DNA of 64,000 nucleotides from Globodera rostochiensis (taxonomy: Eukaryota; Nematoda; Chromadorea; Rhabditida; Heteroderidae): contig JAEVLN010000008.1 of NCBI GenBank assembly GCA_018350325.1, positions 3,367,794 to 3,431,793 on the forward strand, written 5' to 3'. Numbering within the stretch: the stretch's first letter is position 1; each line of letters begins with the position of its first letter. Below the pieces are notes generated by a model. That model did no database searches. It was given only the letters and a program-made list of their open reading frames with translations, and had not been told where the DNA came from. This document shows, in pieces, positions 20,611 to 32,439 of the stretch. The position numbers and the translations under genes are program-made.

Positions 20611-22746
20611 AGCTTAGACCGGAAAATTTGTGGGGGATAAGGACCAATATTCTGGCATTTCCCCCAAAAGTGGGGGTGATCCTGATCAGAATTTGGGTCC
20701 GGATCTTTCTCACGGATCGCATGCTGATTGTGATTTTATCCCGAATAATTAACAAAATGTCAAACTCTAAAATTTGTTCAGCGAAAAAAGCCCAAGTTTT
20801 GAAGAAAAGTGGCGACATGGATGTCGGCGCTTTGCGCATTCGGATCCTTTTTTGCGTGACTTTTATCTCCGCTAAGATCCGATCAGTTGACGTGATCAAA
20901 AGATAAAAAGCGAGTTTTAAGGGAGGGGGGGGGGGAGGGGAGGCGACGGGGGGGGGGGGGGTCAAAATTGGCGGGAGTCAAACGGACGGAAAAAATCATT
21001 TTTTGGTTTGGGGGAATTATGTCAGTAAAATTTTAGGGATGATTTTATAAGTTTTAATGCTGCTTTAGGGGGGTAATTTTAGTGTTAACGAGAACGAACA
21101 CTTGCTGAAATATGCCAAAAAGCCGGCACCGGCTTACAATCTTAACATTTGCAGATCGAACAAAATGAATAAAGTTCCAAGAAGCCTGTCCCCAAGGCTC
21201 GAGATTGTCCTAAGCTTTACAATTCAATTCTTATGTCTCATTTATATCAAAAATCCATGCTTATGACGGCAAATATGTAATAAACATAAAGATGGATGCA
21301 CGAGATTAAAGCCAATTAAAGTGATCAAATGTCGAGCATATTCATCTGATCATCCCAATCTTCCATAGCCTCCTGCTCCCATTTCTTTCATTTTTACTCA
21401 TCCCTCGCGATCGGACCCTTTTCATCAGCAATAAGTCATCCCGAACGCCTTCAAATGCCAATTGTTCATGAGGTGGGCTTCTGTTCACCAGTGTAAATGG
21501 CGTGGCACCAAAGGACAAAAGAATGAAATGAATTGGCTTTACTGGTGTGGCCAAATCAACAGGTGGTCCAAAAATTTTAAGCACTTTAAGGTGTTCAAAT
21601 GCCCTTTGGGGGGGGGGGGGGTAAATGAATTAAAGGATAGGGGTCAAATGTGTGTTTACCCGCAGCCCGGAGCCGTCTCGAGCCGTGGATTTCTGTTTTG
21701 TGTTGTTGTTGGCGGGGTGTTCGACGGGGCCGACAGGCGCTGAGAGAAAGGCAAAATTATGAGAGAGAGCAGTAAGAACTCTGCTTGTGTCTCGCCCCCT
21801 TTGCAACCCATCAAAAAAAAGTTTGAATATTCCCCCCTTTTATATTTAAAGGATGGATTTGCACAATTTGTGTGCACACTTCCAGCGGCGCCCGGGCCGC
21901 GCGGCACAGCGCTTCCGGCCTGCTGGGGGCGTTCGGCCGCGGATGCGTCACAATGCCTTTGGTCGCCGAAGGCGTTCGTGGCGCGGAACAATTTAAAAAT
22001 GGTTACAAAAAGAAGGAGTAAAATGTTATTAAACAATGGAAGTGTGCTGTTTTTGCATTTTTTTATTTGTAAAAAAATGTTTTGCTTATTAGGAAAGCTT
22101 TTTTTGTTTCTACAAAAATTTTTTTCTTTAAGTAATTTCCCAAAAAAGCCGAAAAATGTGCGCAAAACGCGGTTTAATATTTTTGATTGTGTCAGCAGCC
22201 CACAAATTCAAAGCTTCTCCCTCCCCTCTCATCAGCTCTTGTTTTCTGAGTTAATGCAAATTGTTTTCTTCTCCGTAATCCCCCGGGGGGAATTTGGTTT
22301 TCTTACTTTAATTTTTTAAAAAAAAGCTCTGTGGTTTTTTGTTTTTGTTGCAGAATTTGGACTATTTGATCCGAGGCGCAGTAGAGAGGCCGCACCAGCC
22401 GGACCCCCAGCCGCCGCACGGAGGCGGCGGAACGCGCGGCAACGACGTGTTTTAAATAGAGCGCAGGAAGATCGAGATTCTCGATCAAAACCTCTATAAA
22501 ATTCCCGTCGATCAAGAATTTTGATCGGTCCTCAAGTCCTTGTTTTATATTTAAGTGATCAATCGCTGTCAATTTCTATCTGTCTTGCCTAAATTCTTGT
22601 GTCCTTTTTGTTCAAAGTTTTCGACATTTATCAGACACATCCGTCAGATCTAAAATGCTTCTCTGTTCCTGTTTCGTCAAATTCAAACTGTTTAAAGAAT
22701 TATGTCATTTTAACTTACTAAATATATTAATCTCCCCCATGGGGGA
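20611..22746. other. Intergenic, mostly repeats
   Basis: No gene is supported. About 20640-20900 is a diverged inverted stretch rich in 'gatcagaatttgggtccgg'. Long G runs lie at 20921-20962 and 21610. 21720-22020 holds copy 2 of the TATA-plus-short-ORF sequence (frame with VCTLPAAPGPRGTALPACWG). 22170-22260 matches 6030-6120, so 5.3-6.6 kb and 21.7-23.2 kb are partial duplicates that both carry a U2 gene. 'gatcgagattctcgatc' at about 22470 is another dispersed motif. Confidence 0.5.
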
Positions 22747-22934
22747 GATGCGCCGTGCCCGGAGGTAAGTGCAATACCGGGACGACGCGCGGTCGAGAGG
22801 GAGCAAGCCCCCTGCTGCGACCATTTTCCAAAAATTGGTTAATCTCTTTTGACCCCGGTAGGGGTCGTTACGGAGATTAAGCCGTAAAGAACAGATACTA
22901 CACTTTGATCTTAGCCAAAAGGCCGAGAAGCGAT
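22747..22934 (-). ncRNA. U2 spliceosomal snRNA, copy 3
   Basis: The body is identical by eye to the other two copies. The 3' hairpin has the same stem with loop 'at' in place of 'gt' (atctcccccatgggggagat, 22731-22750). The conserved upstream region continues to about 23200. It lies about 0.5 kb downstream (left to right) of copy 2 of the TATA-plus-short-ORF sequence, as in the 5.3-6.4 kb region. Confidence 0.95.
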
Positions 22935-23476
22935 GCCGGGACAGCCAAATGGAGCACACAAATGCATCCGCCACAAATGTAAATGTATGGGGAGCATTTT
23001 AAAGGACCAAAATTGGACGTCTGAGTGCAGAGAAATCGCTGAAACGGAGAAAATAGTGCAATAATTTAAGAGGAAAAGAGAAGAGAGTGAATATAGTGTG
23101 GGATAGAGACTAAGAGAGTGTGAAAAAAGTGTTAAACAGACAACAAAAGATGGGGGTCATACACTGAACGAGGGCACACGCGCGTTTCAAGCAAAATGAA
23201 TGGAGGATAAAACACTCTCACTTTGTTATGCACTTTTTCTTTTTTTTTGAATGTTTTGAAGTTTTAAAGTCTTGAAGAAAATGAAAATAGAATTGAAATC
23301 TTTTTGGACTTTCGTTTACAATTCACATTTATTGCCGGTTTATACAAAAAAAAGGCTGTATTGAAGCAAATTTTTTTTATGTCAAAATCAGACAAAAAGT
23401 GAAAGATCTTTCATCAAAAAACGAAAATAAGTCGAAATAAATAAATTACGATCAATCTTCACTGACAAATGAGCAA

Positions 23477-25750
23477 TTATTCTTTCGCAAGATCGTATTT
23501 GAATGGTTGTGAGCCAAAATTGGCCTTCACTCGATCAGCACCATCCTTCAGAGAGATATACGGGTACAGGTCGGACTGGTGGACGAGCAAATCAGTCGTA
23601 TCTGAACATAAATTCAAGTTTTTTCAAAAATATTTTTCGCCAGGGCCAAAGGTAAAAGCTCTAAGCGGTAATTAATTGTTTCAACTCACCCAAACGTTGT
23701 CCGTTCAACGTGTAAATAATTTGGCGCGTTGCCAAATTGATGCCGCATCCGACGACGGCGCCAACGCCGAACTTGTAATCCTTGTTTGCGACGACGTAAG
23801 GCCAATTTTTGTAAAATTTACAGCCATGAACTTTGTGGCCCCAAAATGAACCGTCACTTTTGTACGAATAATTGGTGTAATGGCTGTTTAATGGCATTGG
23901 CATTGGCATAAGTCCAAAGTGACACCACCTTAAATAGGCATGGGGTGAGGGGTTGTTGTGGGGTTGACGAGTGATGTCCAACTTCAGCAGGGACGTAGCC
24001 CCGTGGGCGGGAGAAGCCCCCCCCCCTTCCCAAATGAAATAGGCAAATTCTAAAGTTTTTGGGTTTTCCTTCGGCCAACCCCCCCCCCCCAGGGGAAAAT
24101 GAGTCAAAATTTCTCGGCGACGCCTATCGGCCACCACCGACCCCCCCCCCCCCCCCCCCCCTCCAGCAGCAGAAGCAAAATAACAAAAAGAATGTTTGAA
24201 AATTCCTCACGAAAAATGCAATAACCCCAAAAATATACCCCTAAAATCTTCGGTACCCCCCCCCCCCACAAGGCAAAATCCTAATAACATTTTTCTGACC
24301 TGACCAATTAATTACTAAATAGTTTTATTTGCAACTTACTCGACCATTTTCACAACTTCCACTTCGTAGTAAAAAATTCCGCAATGATGTCGTGGAATAA
24401 TCATTTCGGCACGGACGGTGGCACAAAAAGCATCAGAACTCATCTCTTTGAAAGTGATTTATTTTTGATTTAAAATTATTAATTTTTCTCTTTTTCTGCC
24501 TACCATGGCGAAAAACTGTCAGACATTCGGGACGAATGACAAAAAGGTCCGTGTGACAATCGGACGAATTCCAACGATTTTGCGGACAGATCAAAAGCAA
24601 CTGAAAAAATGCACAAATTTTTGACTTGTTAGTGATCGAAATTGGCATATTAAATGATTTCTTAATTCTGAATTAAAAAATTCATTTTCACTTTATCAAC
24701 AGCGCCTGAAACATTGGAGGAATGCGACGGCTTCATGCCCGTCGTGTTCAGCTCCCCCAATTTACTGACTACCGCCGTCGCAATGCTCGACGCAAGCTGA
24801 AATTGAAAAATTTTTTTTTTTATAGTTCAGTAGCGGGGATGGGCGGAAATTTATTTTAAAAAAACGCAAAAATTTTTTTTTTATAGTTCAGTAGCGGGGA
24901 TGGGCGGAAATTTATTTTAAAAAAACGGAAAATTTTTTTTTTATAGTTCAGTAGCGGGGATGGGCGGAAATTTATTTTAAAAAAACGGAAAGATTTTTTA
25001 TTTTAGTTCAGTAGCGGGGATGGGCGGAAATTTATTTTAAAAAAACGGAAAGATTTTTTTTTGACGGAAAACAGAAAAAAACGACCCAAAAACAACGGAA
25101 AGATTTCAGGCATTGGCGTTCTTTTTTTCACAATTTTATAATTAGTCCCCTTTCACCGACATTTATTTTAGTGGCTTAATTAACTGAAACACCACCACTT
25201 GAAGGTCTTTTTGTCAGACATGCCGAGACGCTTAAAAATTTTGGCATTTCTTTGGGCTTAGGGGTTGACGATTTTCACGACGGGGGGGGGGGAGGGTGTT
25301 GCAAATCCATAGGGGGGACCCTTTTGGGGTTTCATCACATTCTTCAAAAACTGTATGTTAGAGAATCTTTTATATCCATTTCCAGATTTCTAAGAATATT
25401 TAGGTATATATAAAAAGTAGGGTTTCTATAATTTGAGGAAAAAATTTTCAGTGATGAAAAAAAGGGTACCCCCCTATGGTTTGCAACCCCTATTCGTGAA
25501 TATCGTCAACCCCTAGTCTAAAGAAATGTCAACATTTTAAACCCAAGCTTTTGATTTGCATATTATCATTAAGCTCCTTCCCCCCGGGGGTTTTATTTTG
25601 CTCTTTGGCCGACCTTCGCCCCCCGAAAATTGTTTCTGGCATTATTTCCCTGCCACACCTCATCAATATTGTTGTGTTGCGCGACATCATCTTCGCGATC
25701 GGTGGCCTCTTCATCGTCCGAATCGTCTCCAACAGCATTCAAACCTTCTG
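23477..25750 (-). CDS. SPRY-domain protein (SPRYSEC-like), 5' end not found
   Basis: Phase-consistent exons: 24692..24796, 24504..24600, 24340..24445, 23690..23928, 23477..23601. They encode [17 protein letters not shown] (N-terminal helix), then a SPRY domain: [101 protein letters not shown], ending FKYDLAKE and stop. A possible further 5' exon is 25659..25750, coding an acidic run ([20 protein letters not shown]) with a compatible phase-0 donor. No start codon or signal peptide was located, so secretion cannot be judged. An internal MPMPMP insertion replaces the usual ATKQMPLDK loop. Domain role: protein-protein binding; cyst-nematode relatives include host-targeted effectors. Confidence 0.75.
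24825..25063. repeat. 60 bp tandem repeat, 4 copies
   Basis: Four units of about 60 bp, each with 'atagttcagtagcggggatg' followed by 'ggcggaaatttattttaaaa', lie within the presumed 5' intron of the SPRY gene. The unit spacing is regular with minor base changes. Confidence 0.9.
25259..25515. mobile_element. 257 bp inverted-repeat element with TA flanks
   Basis: The left end TAGGGGTTGACGATTTTCACGA is mirrored by TTCGTGAATATCGTCAACCCCTA. Inner blocks also pair ('gtgttgcaaatccatagggg' with 'cccctatggtttgcaacccc'), so the whole element folds back. Flanking 8-mers do not match, but TA borders both ends, which would suit a Tc1/mariner-type MITE. Assignment is tentative. Confidence 0.6.
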
Positions 25751-25861
25751 CTGGAAATAAACAATGAATCTCTGATAATTATGGCAATCATCGAGAATGG
25801 GGGGGGGCCATGGAAATTTGTTTTTTTCTTATTTCGAGTTTTATATGTGTTGATCCCGATT

Positions 25862-25972
25862 ATGGCATCATCAGATGTCGTCAAATCATTGACAGAAACT
25901 CCATATTACCACACCATTTGCGAGTTGTTCGACTCCTACGACATCAAAGCTGTCGGTCGAAGCTTTAGATGA
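25862..25972 (+). other. Possible short coding exon
   Basis: A 36-codon frame, MASSDVVKSLTETPYYHTIC followed by ELFDSYDIKAVGRSFR and stop, has protein-like composition. It has no recognisable domain or upstream partner, and it lies opposite the presumed 5' end of the minus-strand SPRY gene. It may be a relic. Confidence 0.2.
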
Positions 25973-26514
25973 AATGCTGGTCATTTGATTGGAGGGCAAT
26001 TAAATGAAAAAAAGGATTTTGAATTTTATGAATCCTAAATTATATTTGAGAATGGTTGTCGTCTGTTTGTAACGCTGTTGAGTTTACATAAATATCCTTT
26101 TCTACAAAAAAATGACATGAATTTTTCCCAATTTTGGCATAAATTCGAGTTTTGTTGATCATTTGAAGCAAAAAGTAAACACAAAAGCCGATTTGTGATG
26201 GATTCTAATTTGTTTTTTGTTGTTGTGCGAATTCGATTCGTAAATGTTTTTTGTTAAGAAAACCGAATTGAATAAAAAAAATGAATCAAATCAGAAAAAA
26301 CAGTTGAATAAAAAACGGGTTGGTGAGTGTTTTACCGATGAGCTTGGCGAAGACGATTGTACATATAGTGAAGGAGGTTAGACGAGAGAAGTGAAAGAAA
26401 TAATGTGGAAACCGAACATTCTTGGTATTATTTGAAAGCCTGTAATAAGTAGAAGCTTACAAAGGCAAAAGCTAAGCAATTCGACTTAAACAAAGAAAGT
26501 TATGACGTCACCAC

Positions 26515-26660
26515 TAGGGTTGGACAAAACCGGATATTATCCGGGTCTCCCGGATAGCTCAAAAACACCCGGATACCGGTTCCGGATCCAGCATAATTTA
26601 GCTGTCATCGTTCAATGCCGGATAATTTTTATCCAAAATTTTCCCATACCGGTTCCAGGC
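26515..26660. mobile_element. Truncated copy of the 30456-30630 hAT-like MITE
   Basis: TAGGGTTGGACAAAACCGGA at 26515 and the following 145 bp match the complete MITE at 30456-30630. The right TIR is missing: at 'ggttccag' the match stops and a 14-15 bp minisatellite begins. Confidence 0.8.
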
Positions 26661-26865
26661 CGCGCCCAATCGTGCCGCGCCCAATCGTGCCGCGCCCAAT
26701 CGTGCTGCGCCCAATCGTGCTGCGCCCAATCGTGCGCGCCCAATCGTGCCGCGCCCAATCGTGCCGCGCCCAATCGTGCGCGCCCAATCGTGCCGCGCCC
26801 AATCGTGCCGCGCCCAATCGTGCGCGCCCAATCGTGCTGCGCCCAATCGTGCGCGCCCAATTGTG
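26661..26865. repeat. 14/15 bp minisatellite GC(C)GCGCCCAATCGT
   Basis: About 14 units of 'gccgcgcccaatcgt' alternate with the 14 bp variant 'gcgcgcccaatcgt'. The array abuts the broken end of a MITE on the left and a GC-rich stretch on the right. It generates long artefactual frames (PIVPRPIV type) on both strands. Confidence 0.9.
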
Positions 26866-26979
26866 GTGCTCCGCTGCGCTGCCCGCTGCGGCGCGCGCGT
26901 CGCTGACGCGTACGCCACTCGTTGCTGATTTGCTGCGCGTTGAAGGAAGAAGTGGCAAGAACGCTTCCGCTCCAAATGT

Positions 26980-27275
26980 CGAATAATACAAAAAACTGTT
27001 CGAATATCGAATAATACAAAAAACTGTTCGAATATCGAATAATACAAAAAACTTTCGAATATCGAATAAAACAAAAAATTGTTCGAATATCGAATAAACA
27101 AAAAATTGTTCGAATATCGAATAAACAAAAAACTGTTCGAATATCGAATAATACAAAAAACTTTCGAATATCGAATAATACAAAAAACTTTCGAATATCG
27201 AATAAAACAAAAAATTGTTCGAATATCGAATAAACAAAAAATTGTTCGAATATCGGATAATACAAAAAATCGAAT
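26980..27275. repeat. About 28 bp minisatellite GTTCGAATATCGAATAATAC...
   Basis: About ten units of 'gttcgaatatcgaataatac' plus 'aaaaaact', with length variants (24-29 bp), run from 26980 to 27275. The core 'ttcgaatatcgaa' is palindromic. Confidence 0.9.
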
Positions 27276-27536
27276 AATACAAAAAAAAATGATTCCCGCG
27301 CCAATATTCGAGTCCTGGGGCAAATTTTTGAATTGCCCTCATTGCATATTTCTCAAAAGATTTTGGAAAATGTTAAAATATTGAAAAAACGTGAAAAAAT
27401 AGCGCTCAAACCCAAAAACGCAGTCTTCTAATCAGAATCGGTCAGATTTGATCTTGTTTCACTCAGCACAATTCGGGGGAACAATTTCGAGCTTTTAGAG
27501 ACCCCCCGGCATTTCACAGTTTAAGCGCATTTTTAA

Positions 27537-27617
27537 ACGCCGCCCATTGAGGAGCTGGAAGAGCGGCTGGCCGCTTTGCGAGGCGTCCCCGTGGCGGTGG
27601 TGCGAAAGCCGAGACTG
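27537..27617 (+). other. Exon-like fragment with a Leu/Arg-rich helix
   Basis: The frame TPPIEELEERLAALRGVPVA then VVRKPRL ends at a good GTGAGG donor after 27617. An in-frame stop lies directly upstream and no acceptor gives this phase. The EELEERLAALRG motif recalls short MIT-interacting helices of ANCHR/ZFYVE19-type proteins, but the fragment is too short for a call. Confidence 0.2.
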
Positions 27618-28019
27618 GTGAGGAGAATGGTTTTCACCCTTCATCGGTACTGCAAAATGTGAGGAGAGTTCAGGGTTTTCCCCCGGCCGCGGTGCTAACA
27701 TCGAAATTTAACCACTTCAAATATTGTTCAGGCCATTTCGGATGCCCTCCGGGCGTCCGACAGGTGTGGCAATGACCAGTTTTTTGTGTGCGATTGGATC
27801 GATTTGATTTTTCGAGATTCAATTCTCGATTATTGTGTCGGCATTTTGACAGCAAGCCAAAATAAACCGGACCAATCGATTCATGGCCCAATTTTAAATG
27901 TTTTTCTAAAAATTATTCAGACGCGCGAGGACGCTAACAACATTTGTTTTTTTGGGCTCTTTTTAAACTTGGCTTTCGAATTAAGGGGTATTTTTTTTTT
28001 AAATTTTTCTGTTTGCCGA

Positions 28020-28300
28020 ACCGTCGATTCCTGCTGATGCTTGTTGGAGACAGGGACAGTACTAAGCTTCCGGTCCAGGCCTAAGCCAAAACGCAACAGA
28101 TTCGTGACCAATTTTTTGTTTGGAAGGGCGCTCCTAAGATTTTCGAAATTTATTTTTGGCATCCGTTTACATCCCTGTAGAGAGAGACACATGGACATGA
28201 ATTTTTCGAGGTTTTGGACCTCTAATTTTCCGGGAAGTCCTGACGGGCACGGTTTACAGGTCCACTCATGCAACCTGCCGCCGATGTAAAAGTGCCTTAT
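28020..28300 (-). pseudogene. Collagen relic related to the 17.9-20.6 kb gene
   Basis: 28200-28290 aligns with the start of collagen exon 3 (GCMSGP... region) but has a one-base deletion that throws the frame into a stop. 28022-28076 aligns with the last exon ('gcctggaccgg...tactgtccctgt') but the Glu codon before YCPC is TAG. The intervening Gly-X-Y exons are gone. Shared intronic sequence ('ttttggacctctaa') confirms common descent. Confidence 0.75.
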
Positions 28301-28329
28301 GTGATTAGATTCAAATATTTGTCGGCAGA

Positions 28330-28560
28330 GAACACAGGCGCATTGAGTGAGAGAGGGAATTATGTGAGAGAGTGTGTAATTCCCTCTGCTTGTCTCTTCC
28401 ATTTTACAACCCATCAAAAAAAAATCAAACTTTCGCTTTTTTGATATATAAGGAATGGATTCCCGGGTGCCTTCATGCACACTTTCCAGCGGCCCAGTGC
28501 CTTTGGTCGCCGAAGGCGTTTGTGTCGCGGAACAATTAAACAAAGGGATAAAAAACGAAG
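28330..28560 (+). repeat. Copy 3 of the TATA-plus-short-ORF dispersed sequence
   Basis: This copy reads 'acccatcaaaaaaaaatcaaac', then a TATA-like 'tgatatataaggaatggatt', then 'tgcacactttccagcggccc' and 'gccgaaggcgttt..gcggaacaatta'. The order is as at 5350-5520 and 21800-22000. No U2 gene follows this copy. The encoded short frame begins MDSRVPSCTLSSGPVPLVAE. Confidence 0.45.
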
Positions 28561-29897
28561 TCTGTGAATGTTTGATTTCAAAAATTAAAATGGAAATGGT
28601 GCAGCGTTTAATTTTTTTATTTTAATTCAATAAATAAACTCAAAAATTACCCAAAACGATGGGCTTAAAAACCAAAAAATTGACCTCCAAGGATTTTAGC
28701 AAAAATTTAACTGTTAGATATTAGTACATATATTTTTTGTTTTCCCATTGTCAGTTCGGTATAAAAATGTTGGCTCAAATTTGGATTCCCGGCCAAAATG
28801 TTCATGCCCAGAATCAAAAATATGAATTTCTTAAAGAATTTTTCGTTAATTACGCCAAATTTATGCAAAATTTTTGTTTTTGATGTTTTGCTGTGGACAC
28901 ACCGAACCGTCTCTATTAATTGTAGTCCGATCACTCCAACCTTTCGCAAATTGGTGCTGCGCAACAACAAAAGAATCTGAAGGAATCAAACCAACTGTCT
29001 GGCGGTGATCAGAGTGATTAAAAAAAGCGATCAGTCAGTCAATTACGGTCGGGAACGATGCTTCAGGGAATAAGTTGGGGGAATTCTCGCGAGACACTTC
29101 CCGGTTTTTTGGTCCCCGCCGGGACTGCTGGGACCAATCGGGACTAAATTTACACCCCCTAATAATGACATCATCGAGCGACAGAAATAAATTTTTGGTG
29201 GTGCCTGACTTCAAATTTTCAAAAAACCAAATATTACCAAATACCAAATAATGATCAAATATTTGGGCCAAATATTTGCTTCGTTAAATTTTTGAAAACC
29301 CAAATAACACCCAAATACCAAATAATGTCATTGAAAATTTAAAAAAAACATCAAAAATTACGGTATTTTTTATATTTTGGTCGCAAATCTCTTAACAAAT
29401 TGAGTAAAAATTCATTCGAAATCCTGAACAGCTTGTATTTTTGTTAATGGCCCATTTTTTGGGAAGTGTTAAGTTTTTTTATTTGTTTTATGACTAAAAA
29501 AGTCTGAAGAATATTTTGAACTCATTTTGTTGAAATTTCAAATTGAAAAAATTCCGGCAATTTTTAGCCATTCTGTTTGTTATTCGCTAGGAAAAATCAG
29601 CTACATTATTTGGGTATTTGTACAAAATATTTGGGTTGGATTTGACAAAATATTTGGTCCAAATATTTGTTTGGTCTGGTTTTCCGGTCTCTAGACTTAC
29701 ACAACATGCTTTTTAGAAGTGATGGAACTGAAACAAAACGGAGAAAATGTGAGGAAAAAATTATTGCTGCTCTGTCCAAATTTGGCAAAAAAAAATCTCT
29801 TTTTATATTACTATATAAACAATTTAGGTAAATACGAAAAGAACAAAAAAACGTTTTGTTTACCCCACTCTGATCACATCGATCCAGATCATCACTT
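28561..29897. other. Intergenic, element fragments
   Basis: I see no gene. 29100-29165 matches 16200-16260 in reverse ('gggactaaatttacaccccc'). 29205-29690 is rich in 'ccaaatatttgg' units with roughly inverted ends, probably a further foldback element. The rest is AT-rich. Confidence 0.5.
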
Positions 29898-32365
29898 TTA
29901 CTTCCGCCTGTTGTTGTACCCGGGCCCCATTCGCGGCGGCGGGCAATGGTCCTGTACAAACGGGCAAAAGGTGAACGGCGGACGGCACAATGCCAAAAAA
30001 CATGGCAATTGGAGGGGAACACTTACACATGAGCCGGGCTGTCCGGGCGGCCCACGTGGGCCCGGCGGTCCGTGCGGCCCCGGCAGTCCGTCCGCGCCCT
30101 TCTCACCCGAATCGCCTGGCGGACCGGGCGGTCCCGGCCGTCCGGGCTGTCCGTCACGTCCGGGCGGCCCAGGCGGTCCTTTACACAGAGACAGACGTCA
30201 GCGTTTTGTCAATATAATTGAATGGAATGTTTGATGTGATCCAACAATGCAAGAGCCCCATGTCCAACAGATCACTGATCGGATCAGAACAGAGAACGGA
30301 CTGATCAAGTCCATATAACAAGTTATCGCGGTATCAATTGATCAGGCTCAGATAACTCTGATCAGAACGGAACGCATTGATCAGGATGAAAGACTTGCCA
30401 TAACAAAACATTGTTGGACCATTGAAATACACTCTCTATTTTTTTGACTCTAAACTAGGGTTGGACAAAACCGGATATTATCCGGGTCCCCCGGATACCG
30501 GATAGCTCAAAAACACCCGGATACCGGTTCCGGATCCAGCATAATTTAGCTGTCATCGTTCAATACCGGATAATTTTTATCCAAAATTTTCCCATACCGG
30601 TTCCAGATTATCCGGGTTTGTCCAACCCTACTCTAAACCAACCTTGTGGACCGGGTGCGCCTGGAGGGCCTGTGAATCGGAGAATTTTAGACATTTATTT
30701 AAAAGATTAAATTCATTTTAAACGCAAATTTTCAAAAATGCCAGCAGAAATGCCATTTACCCAGAAAACTTGGCATTTTTCGGACTGTTTGGCTTAGAGG
30801 TGGCATCCCTGGTTGGGCGTTTTCGCAATTGAAAATTATGACTATGGATTTTTTCGAATTTCCCGAAATATTGTTCCATTATTGGCACAATTTATTTGTA
30901 ACCAAAGTCCGTACTCACCTGGCGGTCCTGGCGGTGCTCCGTTGATCACCTGAATCAGTCCAGTAATTGTGGGCATTTAAAATGCCTTTTTTGTTGGCAT
31001 TTTACCTTTCCAGGCTCGCCTGGCGGGCCCTTGTCGCCGGGAAGGCCCGGAGGCCCTTGCGGACCCTGTGGCCCCGGCGGCCCTGGCAGTCCGGGTGAGC
31101 CGTCTCGGCCCGATGAACCGGCTAGATTATACAAATTCCGATATTTTTGTTTTTGTTTTGAAATTTCATACCTTCCCCCTGCGGGCCCGGCAGCCCTTTA
31201 GGCCCCGGTGGACCGGGCGGGCCTGTGAAAAAAGCGTTTTTTAAGCAAATTTACATGATTTTTTCTGTGTGTTACCGGGAGGCCCCGGAGGGCATTTTTG
31301 ACACGGCGGTTTTGGAGGCTGAATTTTTTTTTTGAATTTTATAAATTCGTTTCATTTAACAAAACTCACTGGTCCAGGCAGCAGCACACCGTCGCGCCCG
31401 GGTGGTCCTGGATTTCCAGGACGGCCTGGTGCCCTGAAGGATGTTTGATCAGCTGGAGGGGATGATATTGTGCAGAGTGATCAACTAACTGACCCTGGCC
31501 GTCCGTCCCTGCCCGGCGGTCCGGGTGGACCCGGCGGGCCCACTTGACAACTGCAGCAGCTGCCGCCCTGCGGGTTGCCACTCGTGCCCGGCGGCGAGCC
31601 GCTTCCTGCACCGGCGCCGAGTGTATGCGCGTCGTACGAGGCGGTGCCGGTGCCAACACCGACGCCTTGCCGCTTCACACGTGCCGCCGTCGCTGTCAGC
31701 AGTGGGGCCGTGCTGTTGTCGACTGATGACGGTAACATGCCGCCGGTGACTGCCTGGACGTGCAACATTTCGCGCCACATGTCACGCGACCGGGTCTTAA
31801 AGTACAATATTTGCCATATAAGTACACAAAAATAATGATCGGCCTCTTCGGGCTAAAATTTGATCAATACTCTTTCGAGAGTCTCGACTCCTGATCGGAG
31901 CCCATGATCAAATGACATTCTTGTTATATTGATCCCATGTAATGCGGCCGGCGTACAGCAAGCAAGCCATACCTTGCAGAAGTCGACTTCGTTCTGCATG
32001 AACGCCTGAATGCTCTGCACATGGCTGTACACAATGGGCAATGTGATGGCACTGGCCAACACGGACACTGTGGCAAATGCCACCGATGCAAATGCCATCA
32101 GTCGGAGAGAACGACGCCGTCTGAAAGTTTTTGGAATTCAAAAAACTTTTGGAGGGTGTTTAGCGCTTCAAAATTGTCCGAATCAAATCCCCGCGGGGGC
32201 TGGGACGCTCAAAGTTTACCGCGGCTGTTCCTGTCCGCCGCCGGCGTGCTGCATAGTTGCCAGCACCTTCGGGGGGTTCAGCGACATTTGCCGGAGGTGG
32301 TGGGGAGGGACCGCCGGAGGGGTCAGCGGATGGACACGGTGCAACGACGGATTCGGCGGTGCCAT
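29898..32365 (-). CDS. Cuticle collagen (CDHCPPPR C-terminus), 11 exons, complete
   Basis: Exons: 32220..32365, 31973..32120, 31494..31795, 31370..31433, 31276..31318, 31172..31222, 31006..31121, 30919..30949, 30643..30669, 30027..30178, 29898..29951. Total 1134 nt, 377 aa, all phases consistent. A Pro-rich start ([14 protein letters not shown]) leads into the Col_cuticle_N membrane segment ([20 protein letters not shown] ... [16 protein letters not shown]). RVKR at about 137-140 is a furin/BLI-4-type cleavage site. A CCSC cluster precedes the first Gly-X-Y block ([17 protein letters not shown]). Interrupted Gly-X-Y blocks follow, including a second cysteine knot ([12 protein letters not shown]). 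The end is [20 protein letters not shown], the conserved C-terminus of one cuticle-collagen group. Product: secreted, trimerising structural collagen of the cuticle. A hAT-like MITE lies in the intron after the 27 nt exon. Confidence 0.92.
30456..30630. mobile_element. 175 bp hAT-like MITE in a collagen intron, perfect 8 bp TSD
   Basis: The ends are TAGGGTTGGACAAAACCGGA and TCCGGGTTTGTCCAACCCTA (imperfect inverted repeats). The flanking 8-mers are identical: CTCTAAAC at 30448-30455 and 30631-30638. The interior is rich in ccggata. It lies in the intron between exons 30643..30669 and 30027..30178 of the collagen and leaves both splice sites intact. Confidence 0.92.
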
Positions 32366-32439
32366 TCCTTACAGATGGGTTGGGAGTGAAAGAAAAATGG
32401 TTTTGAAAATATTCGGTCGACGAACGATTAGAGAAAATT

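Noticed and set aside
21656..22319. Plus and minus frames of 169-186 codons
   Set aside because: They run through the TATA-plus-short-ORF repeat and AT-rich DNA; the frame is not kept in the other two copies.
26598..27342. Three overlapping minus-strand frames of 230-241 codons (ARLGAARLGA / EQFFVLFDI)
   Set aside because: Artefacts of two minisatellites (15 bp and 28 bp units); all frames are open because the units lack stops.
31366..31835. Plus- and minus-strand Arg/Cys-rich frames at 31.4-31.8 kb
   Set aside because: Shadows of collagen exons 31370..31433 and 31494..31795.
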